A DNA stretch of 64,000 bases, taken from assembly GCF_009602705.1 (NCBI RefSeq), contig NZ_VSWH01000001.1, positions 2,604,001-2,668,000 of the forward strand, in the 5' to 3' direction. Below are positions 7,891-16,059 of this stretch, piece after piece; positions within the stretch are counted from its first letter, which is position 1; the number at the start of each line of letters is the position of its first letter. The notes under the pieces are model-generated. The model was given only the letters and a program-made list of their open reading frames with translations. It ran no database searches and was not told the DNA's origin. Both the position numbers and the translations under genes were made by a program. This DNA is from Chryseobacterium vaccae. GTDB lineage: Bacteria > Bacteroidota > Bacteroidia > Flavobacteriales > Weeksellaceae.

Positions 7891-8403
7891 ATGATGGGCA
7901 AAAAACAATTATTTCATATCATCTGGACCACGTATCAGGAATATCCTGTATGGGATAAAAATGGAAACTGGCAAAAGCTTGTGGATGCTTACACAGTGCT
8001 GCAGGATCATCATATAAACTGTAATTTATCCCATGAACTGCCAGCCGGATATATCAACAAAAGTTCCCGGGAGGAACGGCTTTTGCTCAATGAAAAATCG
8101 ATGGCCCAGTTAAAACTTGATATTGAAAAGGTTTGCCGGAAAAACGGAGACCGAATTATTGACGGGCTTGAAATCAAAATGCTCAACGTCAGAGAATCAA
8201 AAGTTGAAATACTGGCATTCTCTCCAACAGAATCAATCACTCAGAAAATTTCAAGATTAAAAAGCATCACCTCATCACTCTTACGCTCAAAATACCCTGA
8301 AGAATTTTTTGGAAAGGGAACCTGGGGAAAAGGATTTTGGTATTCAAATATTTTCAACAAAGAAGATCTGGCAGTTTCAATCATTAAAAACCACTGTCAA
8401 TAG
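7891..8403 (+). CDS. Y1 (IS200/RAYT-like) transposase-fold protein without catalytic residues
   Basis: A 170-aa protein whose layout follows IS200/IS605-type Y1 transposases. An N-terminal strand (LFHIIWTTYQEYPVW, compare HLVW-TK-R-PVF) leads to a helix, then the GLEIKMLNV strand. Where the HUH motif (DHVHLLIE) belongs it has ESKVEILAF, followed by the family-like SPTESITQKISRLKSITSSLLRS helix and a GKGFWYSNIF segment. Neither HUH histidine is present, and the Tyr of the terminal YI-NQ helix is replaced by Ile (SIIKNHCQ). It therefore cannot cleave DNA in the known way and may be a domesticated nucleic-acid-binding protein. No terminal repeats flank it. Confidence 0.65.
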   Translation: MMGKKQLFHIIWTTYQEYPVWDKNGNWQKLVDAYTVLQDHHINCNLSHELPAGYINKSSREERLLLNEKSMAQLKLDIEKVCRKNGDRIIDGLEIKMLNVRESKVEILAFSPTESITQKISRLKSITSSLLRSKYPEEFFGKGTWGKGFWYSNIFNKEDLAVSIIKNHCQ

Positions 8404-8468
8404 AGATTTCAATTCGGTTGAGATAAAATGGAACGGCAGTTTTATAAGTAAACTTTAATAATCCAAGA

Positions 8469-9155
8469 ATGGGAACACTACACGAAGTATATCAGCTTAC
8501 CCCGAAAGTCATTAGTTGCGGCGCCGTCTTAAAGGTCCGCAAAGACAGAGAGAATATCTTTTCGGAAAAATATGCTGTTGATCCAAGCCTTTATCATAAA
8601 GAGCAGATCATTTTTTCCAACATAAAAGTGACGCATTCCAGTGATGGAAAGATCAAAAATTATGCAATGTATGCTGCGGAAAGAATAATTGATTTTGAGA
8701 ATCCGGGGATATACGTATCCATAAAGGATGGCACCAAGTATGGCTTTGAAAAGGATTTTGATGAATTTCTCAGTGAAATGTCGCCCTATCTGGAAGACTC
8801 CATATTTTATGTAATCTGGGATTTTATCATCAACCGGTATGAAATTAAAAATGGAACATTAGAGCTCAGAATTACAAGAGATTTTGCCCGCTGGAAATAT
8901 AATTTTGAGGAATATGTACTGGACAGTTATGCTTCTTCCCCAAAGCTCATAGCTGATTTTTATGTTGAAGAAACCCATGACATGGTAGCACGGCATAATG
9001 AAATGATTGAAAACGGAGATGATCCTAAAGAATTGTATTACGAAATAGAGGACTATGAAGATTTATTAAGTAAAATTTCTAACTATAAAAATCACATTTC
9101 AACGGAGGAATTTAAAAAATTGGAAGGCTGGCTGAAAACCCAGATTAATGAATAA
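8469..9155 (+). CDS. hypothetical protein, 228 aa (MGTLHEVY family)
   Basis: Family not recognised. It is a soluble protein with an N-terminal beta-rich half (KVISCGAVLKVRKDRENIF, IIFSNIKVTHSSDGKIKNY) and an acidic helical C-terminus (DPKELYYEIEDYEDLLSKISNYKNHIS, then a KLEGWLKTQINE end). A central WDFIINRYEIKNGTLELRI strand pair is well formed. A truncated relative of its start is found at 7245, so the family was present in at least two copies here. Confidence 0.7.
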   Translation: MGTLHEVYQLTPKVISCGAVLKVRKDRENIFSEKYAVDPSLYHKEQIIFSNIKVTHSSDGKIKNYAMYAAERIIDFENPGIYVSIKDGTKYGFEKDFDEFLSEMSPYLEDSIFYVIWDFIINRYEIKNGTLELRITRDFARWKYNFEEYVLDSYASSPKLIADFYVEETHDMVARHNEMIENGDDPKELYYEIEDYEDLLSKISNYKNHISTEEFKKLEGWLKTQINE

Positions 9156-9179
9156 TATTAAATAAAAAATAAAACAAAA

Positions 9180-9731
9180 ATGAACGATACTTTTACGATA
9201 GATGATTTACAGGATATATGGCAGAAGGTAAGCATTCTCCATAGCGGACAAACCTACGGCGGGCAGCATAAAAACGAAAAAATTGAATACATCAACCATA
9301 TCGGCAGCGTTGTATTTGAAATCATGAACGCTTCTAAAAACACCCCTGATTTTAACACAGAACTTGCTGTAAAATGTGCATTTCTGCACGATACCATAGA
9401 AGATACCAGCTTCAGCACAGAAGATCTGGAAAAAGAATATGGCACACAGGTGAAAGAAGGCGTCCTTGCTTTAACGAAAAACACAGAACTTGAAAAGGAG
9501 CATCAGATGATAGACAGCTTAAACCGGATCAAAGCACAGCCCAAAGAGGTTTGGGCTGTTAAAATGGCCGACAGGATCTGTAATCTATATGCCCCACCCT
9601 ACTTCTGGAAACAGGCGAAGAAAGAAAAATATCTGGAAGAAGCCAAAGTGATCTATGAGCATTTAAAAGAAGGCAATGACTATCTGGCCCAAAGATTATC
9701 AGAAAAAATAGAAGCATATAAAGATAAATAA
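9180..9731 (+). CDS. HD-domain (p)ppGpp hydrolase-like protein (MESH1/SpoT type)
   Basis: A 183-aa single-domain HD protein. Residues follow the hydrolase half of RelA/SpoT and stand-alone MESH1-type enzymes: YINH (H40), FLHDTIED (H70, D71, E74, D75) and VKMADRICNL (D131). These bind Mn2+ and would remove pyrophosphate from (p)ppGpp or a related nucleotide. There is no synthetase, TGS or ACT domain. HSGQTYGGQ near residue 21 replaces the usual H-GQ-R motif. It is cytosolic. A toxSAS-antidote or alarmone-tuning role is possible, but no synthetase gene is adjacent. Confidence 0.8.
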   Translation: MNDTFTIDDLQDIWQKVSILHSGQTYGGQHKNEKIEYINHIGSVVFEIMNASKNTPDFNTELAVKCAFLHDTIEDTSFSTEDLEKEYGTQVKEGVLALTKNTELEKEHQMIDSLNRIKAQPKEVWAVKMADRICNLYAPPYFWKQAKKEKYLEEAKVIYEHLKEGNDYLAQRLSEKIEAYKDK

Positions 9732-9746
9732 AACAGGATAAAAGAT

Positions 9747-10448
9747 ATGGAGGCAATAGAAAACGGCATTTTTGAAAATTCGGAGGAAATTATCAACTGG
9801 ACCTATCCCGGAGCTACATTATATTATAAAGATTGTGATTTAGAACCAGCTATTGCCGAAAAATTCACCAAGGGTAAACTCATCAGAAACGGATATTATC
9901 TTGATGTAAGCTGTAGAGGCGGCGGAATGAAATTGAATACAAGATTTTTAATCGCTTCTGCAAAAGCAGCAAAACTCTATCAAGTAAATCCGGATAATGA
10001 AAGGTTTGGGCATTGCTGTATCAATGTCAACAGTTATTTCAAGGTGCTTGATGTGTATCATCTTGAAGGCAAAACTCAGATTTTTTTACTGCACATCCCT
10101 GCAAGAGGCTTAAAATATTTTGAGAGCATCAACTCAAACTGGGATGAAGACTTTATAGAAAAAGCAAGAAAAAGTCTGGATGATAAAATACACCAGGAGC
10201 CAATCAGTGATTTGCTGGAACCATCCTGGCTGGAAAGGACCAACTTCCCCGTCGGAATGGATGCACACAACCAGTTTTACCCCTTAGCTCCTGTACCTCC
10301 GGTTTCAAAAGCTGAGGAGGGTTTATATAACGGTATCAGAGCCCTGACAAAAGACGAAGGTGAAATTAATATTCCCCTTCCTTTTTTCAACGAACAGAAA
10401 GCGGAATCCAAAGTAGGCCTCTTTTTGAAAAAAATATTAAAAAAATAA
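9747..10448 (+). CDS. hypothetical protein, 233 aa
   Basis: Family not recognised. Starts 15 bases after the HD gene, so it is probably co-transcribed. It is soluble, with SCRGGGMKLNTRFLIASAKAAKLY in the first half, a HCCINVNSYFKVLDVYH strand set, and a C-terminal Pro-rich linker (FYPLAPVPPVSKAEEG) before a basic tail (KVGLFLKKILKK). Adjacent cysteines at HCC are notable. No motif points to a reaction. Confidence 0.7.
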   Translation: MEAIENGIFENSEEIINWTYPGATLYYKDCDLEPAIAEKFTKGKLIRNGYYLDVSCRGGGMKLNTRFLIASAKAAKLYQVNPDNERFGHCCINVNSYFKVLDVYHLEGKTQIFLLHIPARGLKYFESINSNWDEDFIEKARKSLDDKIHQEPISDLLEPSWLERTNFPVGMDAHNQFYPLAPVPPVSKAEEGLYNGIRALTKDEGEINIPLPFFNEQKAESKVGLFLKKILKK

Positions 10449-10503
10449 ATAAGGACAACAGCCAATCCGCAATAAAAATAACAATAACCAATACACAATA
10501 TCC

Positions 10504-11166
10504 ATGGGGTTTTTCAGCAGAAAAAAAACATTTAAAATCAGAGATGTAGAATTTTATTCTGAGGGTAATGATCATTATTCCAAAGGATTAAAACCTTCTA
10601 TTAAGAAAGAGTTAAAAATTTCAAAAAACAATCTTACATTAGAGCAGTTAAAACCCATTCTGCAATATCTTGTGGAATTTATTCAGGATGAAAAACCGGA
10701 TATTAAAAACGGAGAAAAAATAACCTGCTTCTCATGGTGTATTTTATTTCATGAAGATCAGGACTTTTTCGAAATTCTTGAAGTAATCCCGGAACAGCAG
10801 GGATTTGGCGAAGGGCTTAGCCGCACGCTTCATATACTGGAGCAGCAGCTTTCCGTTTGTAATCAGCTAAAAGTAGAACCGAATTTTCCTGATTTTGACG
10901 AGATCGTTACCGTAGATCCTTTACTAAAAACAGGGCTACAGGCCAATTTATTCCGCTGGAAAGGAGATTACCCGGATTCCGGGTGGGTAGCTATGAGCGA
11001 TAGCTTTAATGAAGAAACCATGTCTTTCGAAGAAATGACTGTAGGGCAGCTGATGACTTTAAGACCGGAAATCGTCCAGTTTACAGCTCTTCCAATGGGA
11101 TTTAAAGTGATTTGGGAAGGCAGTAATGCAAAAATAGGGTTTGACAAGCAATTGATAGAAAGCTAA
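10504..11166 (+). CDS. hypothetical protein, possible DUF2185/Imm33-like C-terminus
   Basis: A 220-aa cytosolic protein. Starts MGFFSRKKTFKIRDVEFY. The C-terminal part (DYPDSGWVAMSDSFNEE... then VGQLMTLRPEIVQFTALPMGFKVIWEG) resembles the SGW-----E ... L---P-i---l--p-G--f pattern of DUF2185-type (Imm33) immunity proteins. The N-terminal 130 residues have no assignment and include an acidic LEQLKPILQYLVEFIQDEKPD helix. The match is by eye only. Confidence 0.55.
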   Translation: MGFFSRKKTFKIRDVEFYSEGNDHYSKGLKPSIKKELKISKNNLTLEQLKPILQYLVEFIQDEKPDIKNGEKITCFSWCILFHEDQDFFEILEVIPEQQGFGEGLSRTLHILEQQLSVCNQLKVEPNFPDFDEIVTVDPLLKTGLQANLFRWKGDYPDSGWVAMSDSFNEETMSFEEMTVGQLMTLRPEIVQFTALPMGFKVIWEGSNAKIGFDKQLIES

Positions 11167-11248
11167 ACCCCATATAACAGGTATTGATTTCCGAGAGCAT
11201 TTTATGAAAACCTCCGGACCTCCATACCATTTAATTAAAAATGAAATC

Positions 11249-12286
11249 ATGAGTGAATTTTCAGGGTATGAAAAAATGCCCAACAGCTTAAAAAAATTAG
11301 GGTTGAACGAGAATGATTTTTCCCAGATGGAAAAATTAAAGTGGGTGGTGACCGAAAAAGTTCACGGCGCTAACTTCAGTTTCATCTATGAAAACGGTCA
11401 TTTAAAATTCGCCAAAAGAAAAGAATACCTTAACTGGGCCGACGATTTTTTCGGTTTTCAATTGGTTGTCAACAAACTGGAAGATAACATCCTGCGTCTT
11501 TTTGAACATATAAACAGCAAAATAACCGCAGAGAAATATATTATTTATGGTGAATTGTTCGGCGGTAAATATCCTCACCCGGAAGTCAGTCCTGTAAAAG
11601 ATGTGCATGCCATCCAAACCGGAGTATATTATACCCCGGCCATTGAATTCTGTGCTTTTGATATTGCAATTGAAACCGATGGCTCTGGTTCCAAATATTA
11701 TCTGGATTATGAAACCTCAGTCACCTATTTCAAGCAGTTCGGAATATTTCACGCACAGCCGTTATTCATTGGAAAATTCAATGAAGCGATGAATTTTAAC
11801 ATCAGAATGAACTCAACCGTTCCTAAAGAATTTAATCTTCCGGAACTGCAGGATAATTTAATTGAAGGCGTTGTGATAAAACCTTTTAACCAAACAGATC
11901 ATAGTCTCTTTTCAAGACCGGTCGTTAAATTGAAAAATCCGGAATTTGATGAAGAGGATAAATTTCATGAGGCCGAAAAGTGGTCTTTTATTCCTAATAT
12001 TTCCTCTAAAACAGAAGATTTATCTTTTATTGTAGAGGAACTGAGAAACTATGTTACTCTAAACCGATTAAAAAGTGCAATTTCCAAAATAGGTGAGCTG
12101 GATATGAACAACCAACTCCGGGTTTCTGAAATTAAAAAAGAATTTTTAGAAGATGTAATCACAGATTTTAATGAAAACAATGCCAATCTTTTAAACGATT
12201 TATCTCCCGATGACAAAGAATGGATCATCACAAGAGTGAATTCTGAGATTCATAAAATAATCACTGTGGATCCGGCAGATATTTAG
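11249..12286 (+). CDS. Rnl2-family RNA ligase
   Basis: A 345-aa ATP-dependent RNA ligase that joins 3'-OH and 5'-phosphate RNA ends, typically in nicked duplex RNA. Nucleotidyltransferase motifs are in order: motif I TEKVHGANF (nucleophile K37), motif III YIIYGELFGG (E102), motif IV EGVVIKP (E206, K211), motif V VVKLKN (K227, K229). The C-terminal 110 residues are helical, as in T4 Rnl2 (334 aa). The frame opens at an ATG at 11204, but starting at 11249 (MSEFSGYEKMP) aligns with T4 Rnl2, whose lysine is at 35. No partner kinase-phosphatase is adjacent. A role in repairing toxin-cleaved RNA is inference. Confidence 0.88.
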   Translation: MSEFSGYEKMPNSLKKLGLNENDFSQMEKLKWVVTEKVHGANFSFIYENGHLKFAKRKEYLNWADDFFGFQLVVNKLEDNILRLFEHINSKITAEKYIIYGELFGGKYPHPEVSPVKDVHAIQTGVYYTPAIEFCAFDIAIETDGSGSKYYLDYETSVTYFKQFGIFHAQPLFIGKFNEAMNFNIRMNSTVPKEFNLPELQDNLIEGVVIKPFNQTDHSLFSRPVVKLKNPEFDEEDKFHEAEKWSFIPNISSKTEDLSFIVEELRNYVTLNRLKSAISKIGELDMNNQLRVSEIKKEFLEDVITDFNENNANLLNDLSPDDKEWIITRVNSEIHKIITVDPADI

Positions 12287-12345
12287 CAACTGGCAGAAAC
12301 CTGCGGAAATGAAACAGTCTTTTTCTGTGAAAAAAAAATTAAATA

Positions 12346-12672
12346 ATGAACTTCACAATACAATTTCTGAAAGAAAAACAGTCTCAACTGATAGAGCAGT
12401 TGCGGAACGAAAATGCAAGCATACCCGAAACATTGCAGCAAAAGAAAGACATTGACAAAGCCATTGCCTGGCTGGAAAACATTGAGAAACATCATCTGGA
12501 ATATCCTACCCACTACGAATGGGTAGAGCTTCCATGGATGAAAACCGGCTACTTTACCGATTATCGCATTATGAATGATTGTGAAACGGACGACCGACAA
12601 TATTGGATTGAGTTTAAACCACCATTTACCGTTACGCCCTTGGACTTTTTGCTTATCAAAAAACCAAAATAA
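12346..12672 (+). CDS. small hypothetical protein, 108 aa
   Basis: Family not recognised. It has an N-terminal helix (FLKEKQSQLIEQLRNEN, then QQKKDIDKAIAWLENIEKHH) followed by an aromatic beta region (HYEWVELPWMKTGYF, RQYWIEFKPPFTVTP). It is cytosolic and begins 59 bases after the RNA ligase. An antisense open frame covers this gene, but its composition (Phe/Cys/Leu-rich) marks it as a shadow. A truncated hairpin element (GCTGCGCAAAGTCTC) follows its stop. Confidence 0.6.
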   Translation: MNFTIQFLKEKQSQLIEQLRNENASIPETLQQKKDIDKAIAWLENIEKHHLEYPTHYEWVELPWMKTGYFTDYRIMNDCETDDRQYWIEFKPPFTVTPLDFLLIKKPK

Positions 12673-12679
12673 AAAACTT

Positions 12680-12694
12680 GCTGCGCAAAGTCTC
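12680..12694. repeat. half copy of AAAGTC hairpin element
   Basis: GCTGCGCAAAGTCTC matches the left arm and loop start of the element at 2856. The right arm is missing, which suggests truncation. Confidence 0.45.
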
Positions 12695-12810
12695 TTCATA
12701 TAATAAACTGCTATTTTACACAAAAGCAAAACAGCATTCCATTCTAAATATTTGCACAACACGAGCTTTACACGTAGATTTGATCCTTTAGAAAATAAAA
12801 AACTAAGACT

Positions 12811-14154
12811 ATGGGACTATTTGATTTTTTCAAAAGTAAGAAGCAGGGAATTGAAAACACAAAATTTAATTCTGTTCAATTTCAGAACGAGATCTGTGCA
12901 TTGGCATTATGGAAATTGAAAGATCATAATCTACAGCCGGACGTTGCCATTTCTGAATTGAAAAAAGTAGGTTTAAATGATGAACAGGTCAATTTTATTC
13001 TTGAGAAAGTAAAGAAATTTATTCCTCAGGAGGGAAATACAGACCAGCCCCACTCTACCCATCCGGGAATAGATGATATTAAATTCAGAAGTGAAGAGTA
13101 TCAGAATGAAATAATAACCTACGCCCAAAATGTATATTTTCAGAACCATCATCAGTACGAAACAGTAAAAGATATCCTTCTGAAGGAAGGTCTGAATACC
13201 ATCCAGGCAGATGAAATCGTTAATAAACTTCAGGAAAGGAATGCACAGATGGTGAATGAATTTCAGGATAAGCTTGATTCCGGGGAAATTACTGAGATCA
13301 AAATTCAACCCAACCCTGATCACACCAAAGAAAACACAGGCCAAGATCAGGTGGACAGATATATTGCCTATGGAGCTTATCAGATGGACCGTGGAGATTT
13401 GGACAATGCTTTGGAACTTTTCGAAAAAGCTATTGAGCTGGATGAAAATGCAACCTTAGCCTATGCCAATATGGGAAAATTATATTCCTTAAAAAACGAC
13501 AATCTGAAGGCTTTGGAATTTGTTAATAAGGCCCTGGAAACTGAACCTTCCCATCCGCAGATACTGGACAATAAAGTTGATGTAGTATATGAATTATTGG
13601 TAGAACATCAGATCAGTGAATCTGAATTTATAGCCAATATTAAAGATGTTTTACAGCAAGATCCGGAAAACCCCAATGCTTTAATTTATATTATCCAGTT
13701 TTATTTAAGGAATAATCAGACGGATCATGCGATAGAATCTGTAGAAAAATTATTTCCAAAGTATTATTCTGAGGATATTACCATTCAGCTAATGATTGAT
13801 ACATTCAACAGGTTACCCGTTGAACAGGCTTTAAAGCAATTTGATATTCTTGAAAGTAAAGTCAATGACGAAGCGAAATATCAGCTACACTACAACAAAG
13901 GCTTATACTTAAAAGGAATCGGAAGATATGATGATGCTATCCGGGTTTATGATAATTTAAATAAAATTCAGGAGTTTTCATGGAGCTTTTACCAGATGGG
14001 AATCATGAAAAACCTGCAGGGAAAAACAGATGAATCTTTGGAACTGCTGAAAACAACGTTCCGTCTGGAGCCCGAACTTAAAGAAGATGCTAAGAATTTC
14101 CCACAGCTGCAAAATCTGTGGAATCACCCTGAGTTTATTGAAATAACAAAATAA
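12811..14154 (+). CDS. TPR protein with two N-terminal repeats
   Basis: A 447-aa cytosolic protein. Residues about 14-65 and 85-140 are two diverged copies of one helical module (FNSVQFQNEICALA / FRSEEYQNEIITYA, each ending in a GL(N)-DE-V/-QADEIV element). After a linker, tetratricopeptide repeats run from about 180 to 440, with clear units YIAYGAYQMDRGDLDNALEL and AYANMGKLYSLKNDNLKALE, then LHYNKGLYLKGIGRYDDAIR. TPRs mediate protein-protein contacts. It starts MGLFDFFKSKKQG, a basic amphipathic start seen in small stress-related proteins. The partner is unknown. Confidence 0.85.
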   Translation: MGLFDFFKSKKQGIENTKFNSVQFQNEICALALWKLKDHNLQPDVAISELKKVGLNDEQVNFILEKVKKFIPQEGNTDQPHSTHPGIDDIKFRSEEYQNEIITYAQNVYFQNHHQYETVKDILLKEGLNTIQADEIVNKLQERNAQMVNEFQDKLDSGEITEIKIQPNPDHTKENTGQDQVDRYIAYGAYQMDRGDLDNALELFEKAIELDENATLAYANMGKLYSLKNDNLKALEFVNKALETEPSHPQILDNKVDVVYELLVEHQISESEFIANIKDVLQQDPENPNALIYIIQFYLRNNQTDHAIESVEKLFPKYYSEDITIQLMIDTFNRLPVEQALKQFDILESKVNDEAKYQLHYNKGLYLKGIGRYDDAIRVYDNLNKIQEFSWSFYQMGIMKNLQGKTDESLELLKTTFRLEPELKEDAKNFPQLQNLWNHPEFIEITK

Positions 14155-14210
14155 GGTGTCATTATTTCGGAAAGTATAGATATTTTCATAGATTAACTCC
14201 ATTAATAACC

Positions 14211-14816
14211 ATGACAGAAAAAAAACAAAAACTTTGGGATTATTTTATTCTCTGCGCAAGAGTTCTACTTGCCTGGATCCTATTAGGCTACGGCTGGAGT
14301 AAATTGACAGAAGGACAGTTTGGAATTTCAGCAGAAGAAATGGCCATCCCCGTAAAGGATCTGGGACTATTCAAGCTTTCCTGGTATTTATTTGCTCAGG
14401 AACCGTTCAAAACATTTGTCGGGATCTCACAAATCATTGCCGGACTTCTTTTTCTTTATAACCGTACTGCTATTTTAGGAGCCTTGATAGCCATCCCGAT
14501 TCTTTTAAATATTCTGGTTATTGATATCACCTATGTTAAAATGACAGGGTTTTACTGGCGTCTTTCTTACTATTTATTACTAGACTTCTTAATTCTCTGG
14601 CATTATAAAGACAGGATGATTACAGCATTTAAAGCAATTTTTATGGGATTGACCACTCAATTCAAATATCCTTTCTGGGCCTATCTGATCTTACCCATAA
14701 TGGCGGTAGGACTTGAAATTTTAGGGATTCTTCCCAGGATGATAACAGGACTGATCGTAAATCCCTCAGAAACATTAGAAAGTTTTGGTAAAATTCTGGA
14801 ATTCATAAAAAAATAA
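14211..14816 (+). CDS. DoxX-like integral membrane protein
   Basis: A 201-aa inner-membrane protein with about five hydrophobic segments. The first (ARVLLAWILLGYGWSKLTEGQFG) shows the DoxX/DoxD pattern of a small polar Gly-Tyr-Lys turn, and later ones are VGISQIIAGLLFLYNRTAILG and LLDFLILWHYKDRM. The family has been linked to oxidoreductase partners and redox stress, but a specific role here is not shown. It lies 56 bases after the TPR gene and 52 bases before the L,D-transpeptidase. Confidence 0.7.
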   Translation: MTEKKQKLWDYFILCARVLLAWILLGYGWSKLTEGQFGISAEEMAIPVKDLGLFKLSWYLFAQEPFKTFVGISQIIAGLLFLYNRTAILGALIAIPILLNILVIDITYVKMTGFYWRLSYYLLLDFLILWHYKDRMITAFKAIFMGLTTQFKYPFWAYLILPIMAVGLEILGILPRMITGLIVNPSETLESFGKILEFIKK

Positions 14817-14868
14817 GATCAGTATATAATGATCAAAATTCTATGATGAATATTAAAAAATAGATACA

Positions 14869-15390
14869 ATGATAAAAGGAAAAACAATAGGGCTAATACT
14901 ATCCCTCCTATTTTTAGGACTGGTATTCTATTATTTTTATCCTGAAAATAAACTTCCGCCTAACATACAAATTGATAAACTCGTGGTTTATAAAGCCAAA
15001 AGAAAGCTATTGGCTTACTCAAACGGGCAGCTGGTAAAGACTTATACAATTTCATTGGGAGGGCAGCCAGTAGGACATAAAGAACTCGAAGGCGATAAAA
15101 AAACACCTGAAGGGCAATACTTCATCAATGCAAAAAACGCCAACAGCGGGTATCACAAAAACCTGGGTATTTCTTATCCCAATAAAGATGATATTAAAAA
15201 GGCCAAACAGCTTGGTAAGCCGGCAGGTGGTGACGTTAAAATACATGCACTGAAAAACGGAAGAGGCTTTATCGGAAAATTTCATCGCTGGTCCGACTGG
15301 ACATTAGGCTGCATCGCAGTAACTGACAAAGAAATAGATGAATTGTATCAGTCCGTAAAAATAGGAACACCAATTAATATTAAGCCGTAA
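14869..15390 (+). CDS. L,D-transpeptidase (YkuD domain)
   Basis: A 173-aa envelope protein with an N-terminal membrane anchor (residues 6-24). The YkuD catalytic domain occupies about 35-172: YKAKRKLLAYSNGQLVKTY, then GDKKTPEGQYFI, then KIHALKNGRGFIGK with H126, and the catalytic WTLGCIAVTD with Cys148. Such enzymes form 3-3 peptidoglycan cross-links or attach proteins. The usual HGC is TLGC here, a common variant in the ErfK/YafK-like branch. The protein is shorter than multi-domain LdtA types and lacks LysM. Confidence 0.85.
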   Translation: MIKGKTIGLILSLLFLGLVFYYFYPENKLPPNIQIDKLVVYKAKRKLLAYSNGQLVKTYTISLGGQPVGHKELEGDKKTPEGQYFINAKNANSGYHKNLGISYPNKDDIKKAKQLGKPAGGDVKIHALKNGRGFIGKFHRWSDWTLGCIAVTDKEIDELYQSVKIGTPINIKP

Positions 15391-15448
15391 CAGATTCCTT
15401 TTTTTGCACTTGTTTTTCTATTTTTACCATCACAAAAAATAAACAAGC

Positions 15449-16036
15449 ATGACCATAGAAGCCAAAATCGATGAAGCCTTCAGAAATACATTCCTGCTGC
15501 CAAGAGAAAAGACAGTCACGGATTTTTTTATAGATGTTTTACAGTCAAAATATAAATTCAGGGAAGATGACACAAAAATTGAAGTCATGGGATTGTATTA
15601 CTATGCTTCAAGTCCGTTAAGCTTTTTATTTGCCATGCCTCATTATGAATATTATTCACAGGATAAAACGACTCATATCGCAGAGCTTCATCTGAGAGAA
15701 CATTCGTTTGAAGATTATACATATATTGATATTGAGGAATTAGGCAGAAAAGTCCTGGATGAAAACAGGATTGATTATTCAGCGTATCTTGATGAAGATG
15801 ATGAGCTGGAACTTGCCAATTACTGGGAAAACCAAACCGACCTTGAACAAAACTTCCTAATGCACTGCTGGAAAAATGCAAAGGAAAAAACAGGGGCTAA
15901 GACTTTGGGGTTCCTGGAATCTTCAGACGGCTCCGATGGAACTTATGATGCAGATAACGGCTATGAACTTCCTTTTGAAATCGGTATCGACGAATATCTG
16001 CAATCCCATGGTTTTCATTTTAAAAAAGAAATTTAA
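15449..16036 (+). CDS. hypothetical protein, 195 aa
   Basis: Family not recognised. It is a soluble acidic protein, with TDFFIDVLQSKYKF near residue 24, a YYYASSPLSFLFAMPHYEYYS segment rich in Tyr, and EDDELELANYWENQTDL in the second half. The C-terminus has a DGSDGTYDADNGYELPFEIGI acidic loop. It precedes the DUF1801 gene by 23 bases and is probably in one transcript with it. Confidence 0.65.
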   Translation: MTIEAKIDEAFRNTFLLPREKTVTDFFIDVLQSKYKFREDDTKIEVMGLYYYASSPLSFLFAMPHYEYYSQDKTTHIAELHLREHSFEDYTYIDIEELGRKVLDENRIDYSAYLDEDDELELANYWENQTDLEQNFLMHCWKNAKEKTGAKTLGFLESSDGSDGTYDADNGYELPFEIGIDEYLQSHGFHFKKEI

Positions 16037-16059
16037 AAGTCAAAATACTGCCAGACACA

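Noticed and set aside
12283-12762. Minus-strand frame of 159 codons
   Set aside because: Antisense to the 12346-12672 gene and RNA ligase end; very Phe/Leu/Cys-rich with no start context. The plus-strand gene has normal composition.
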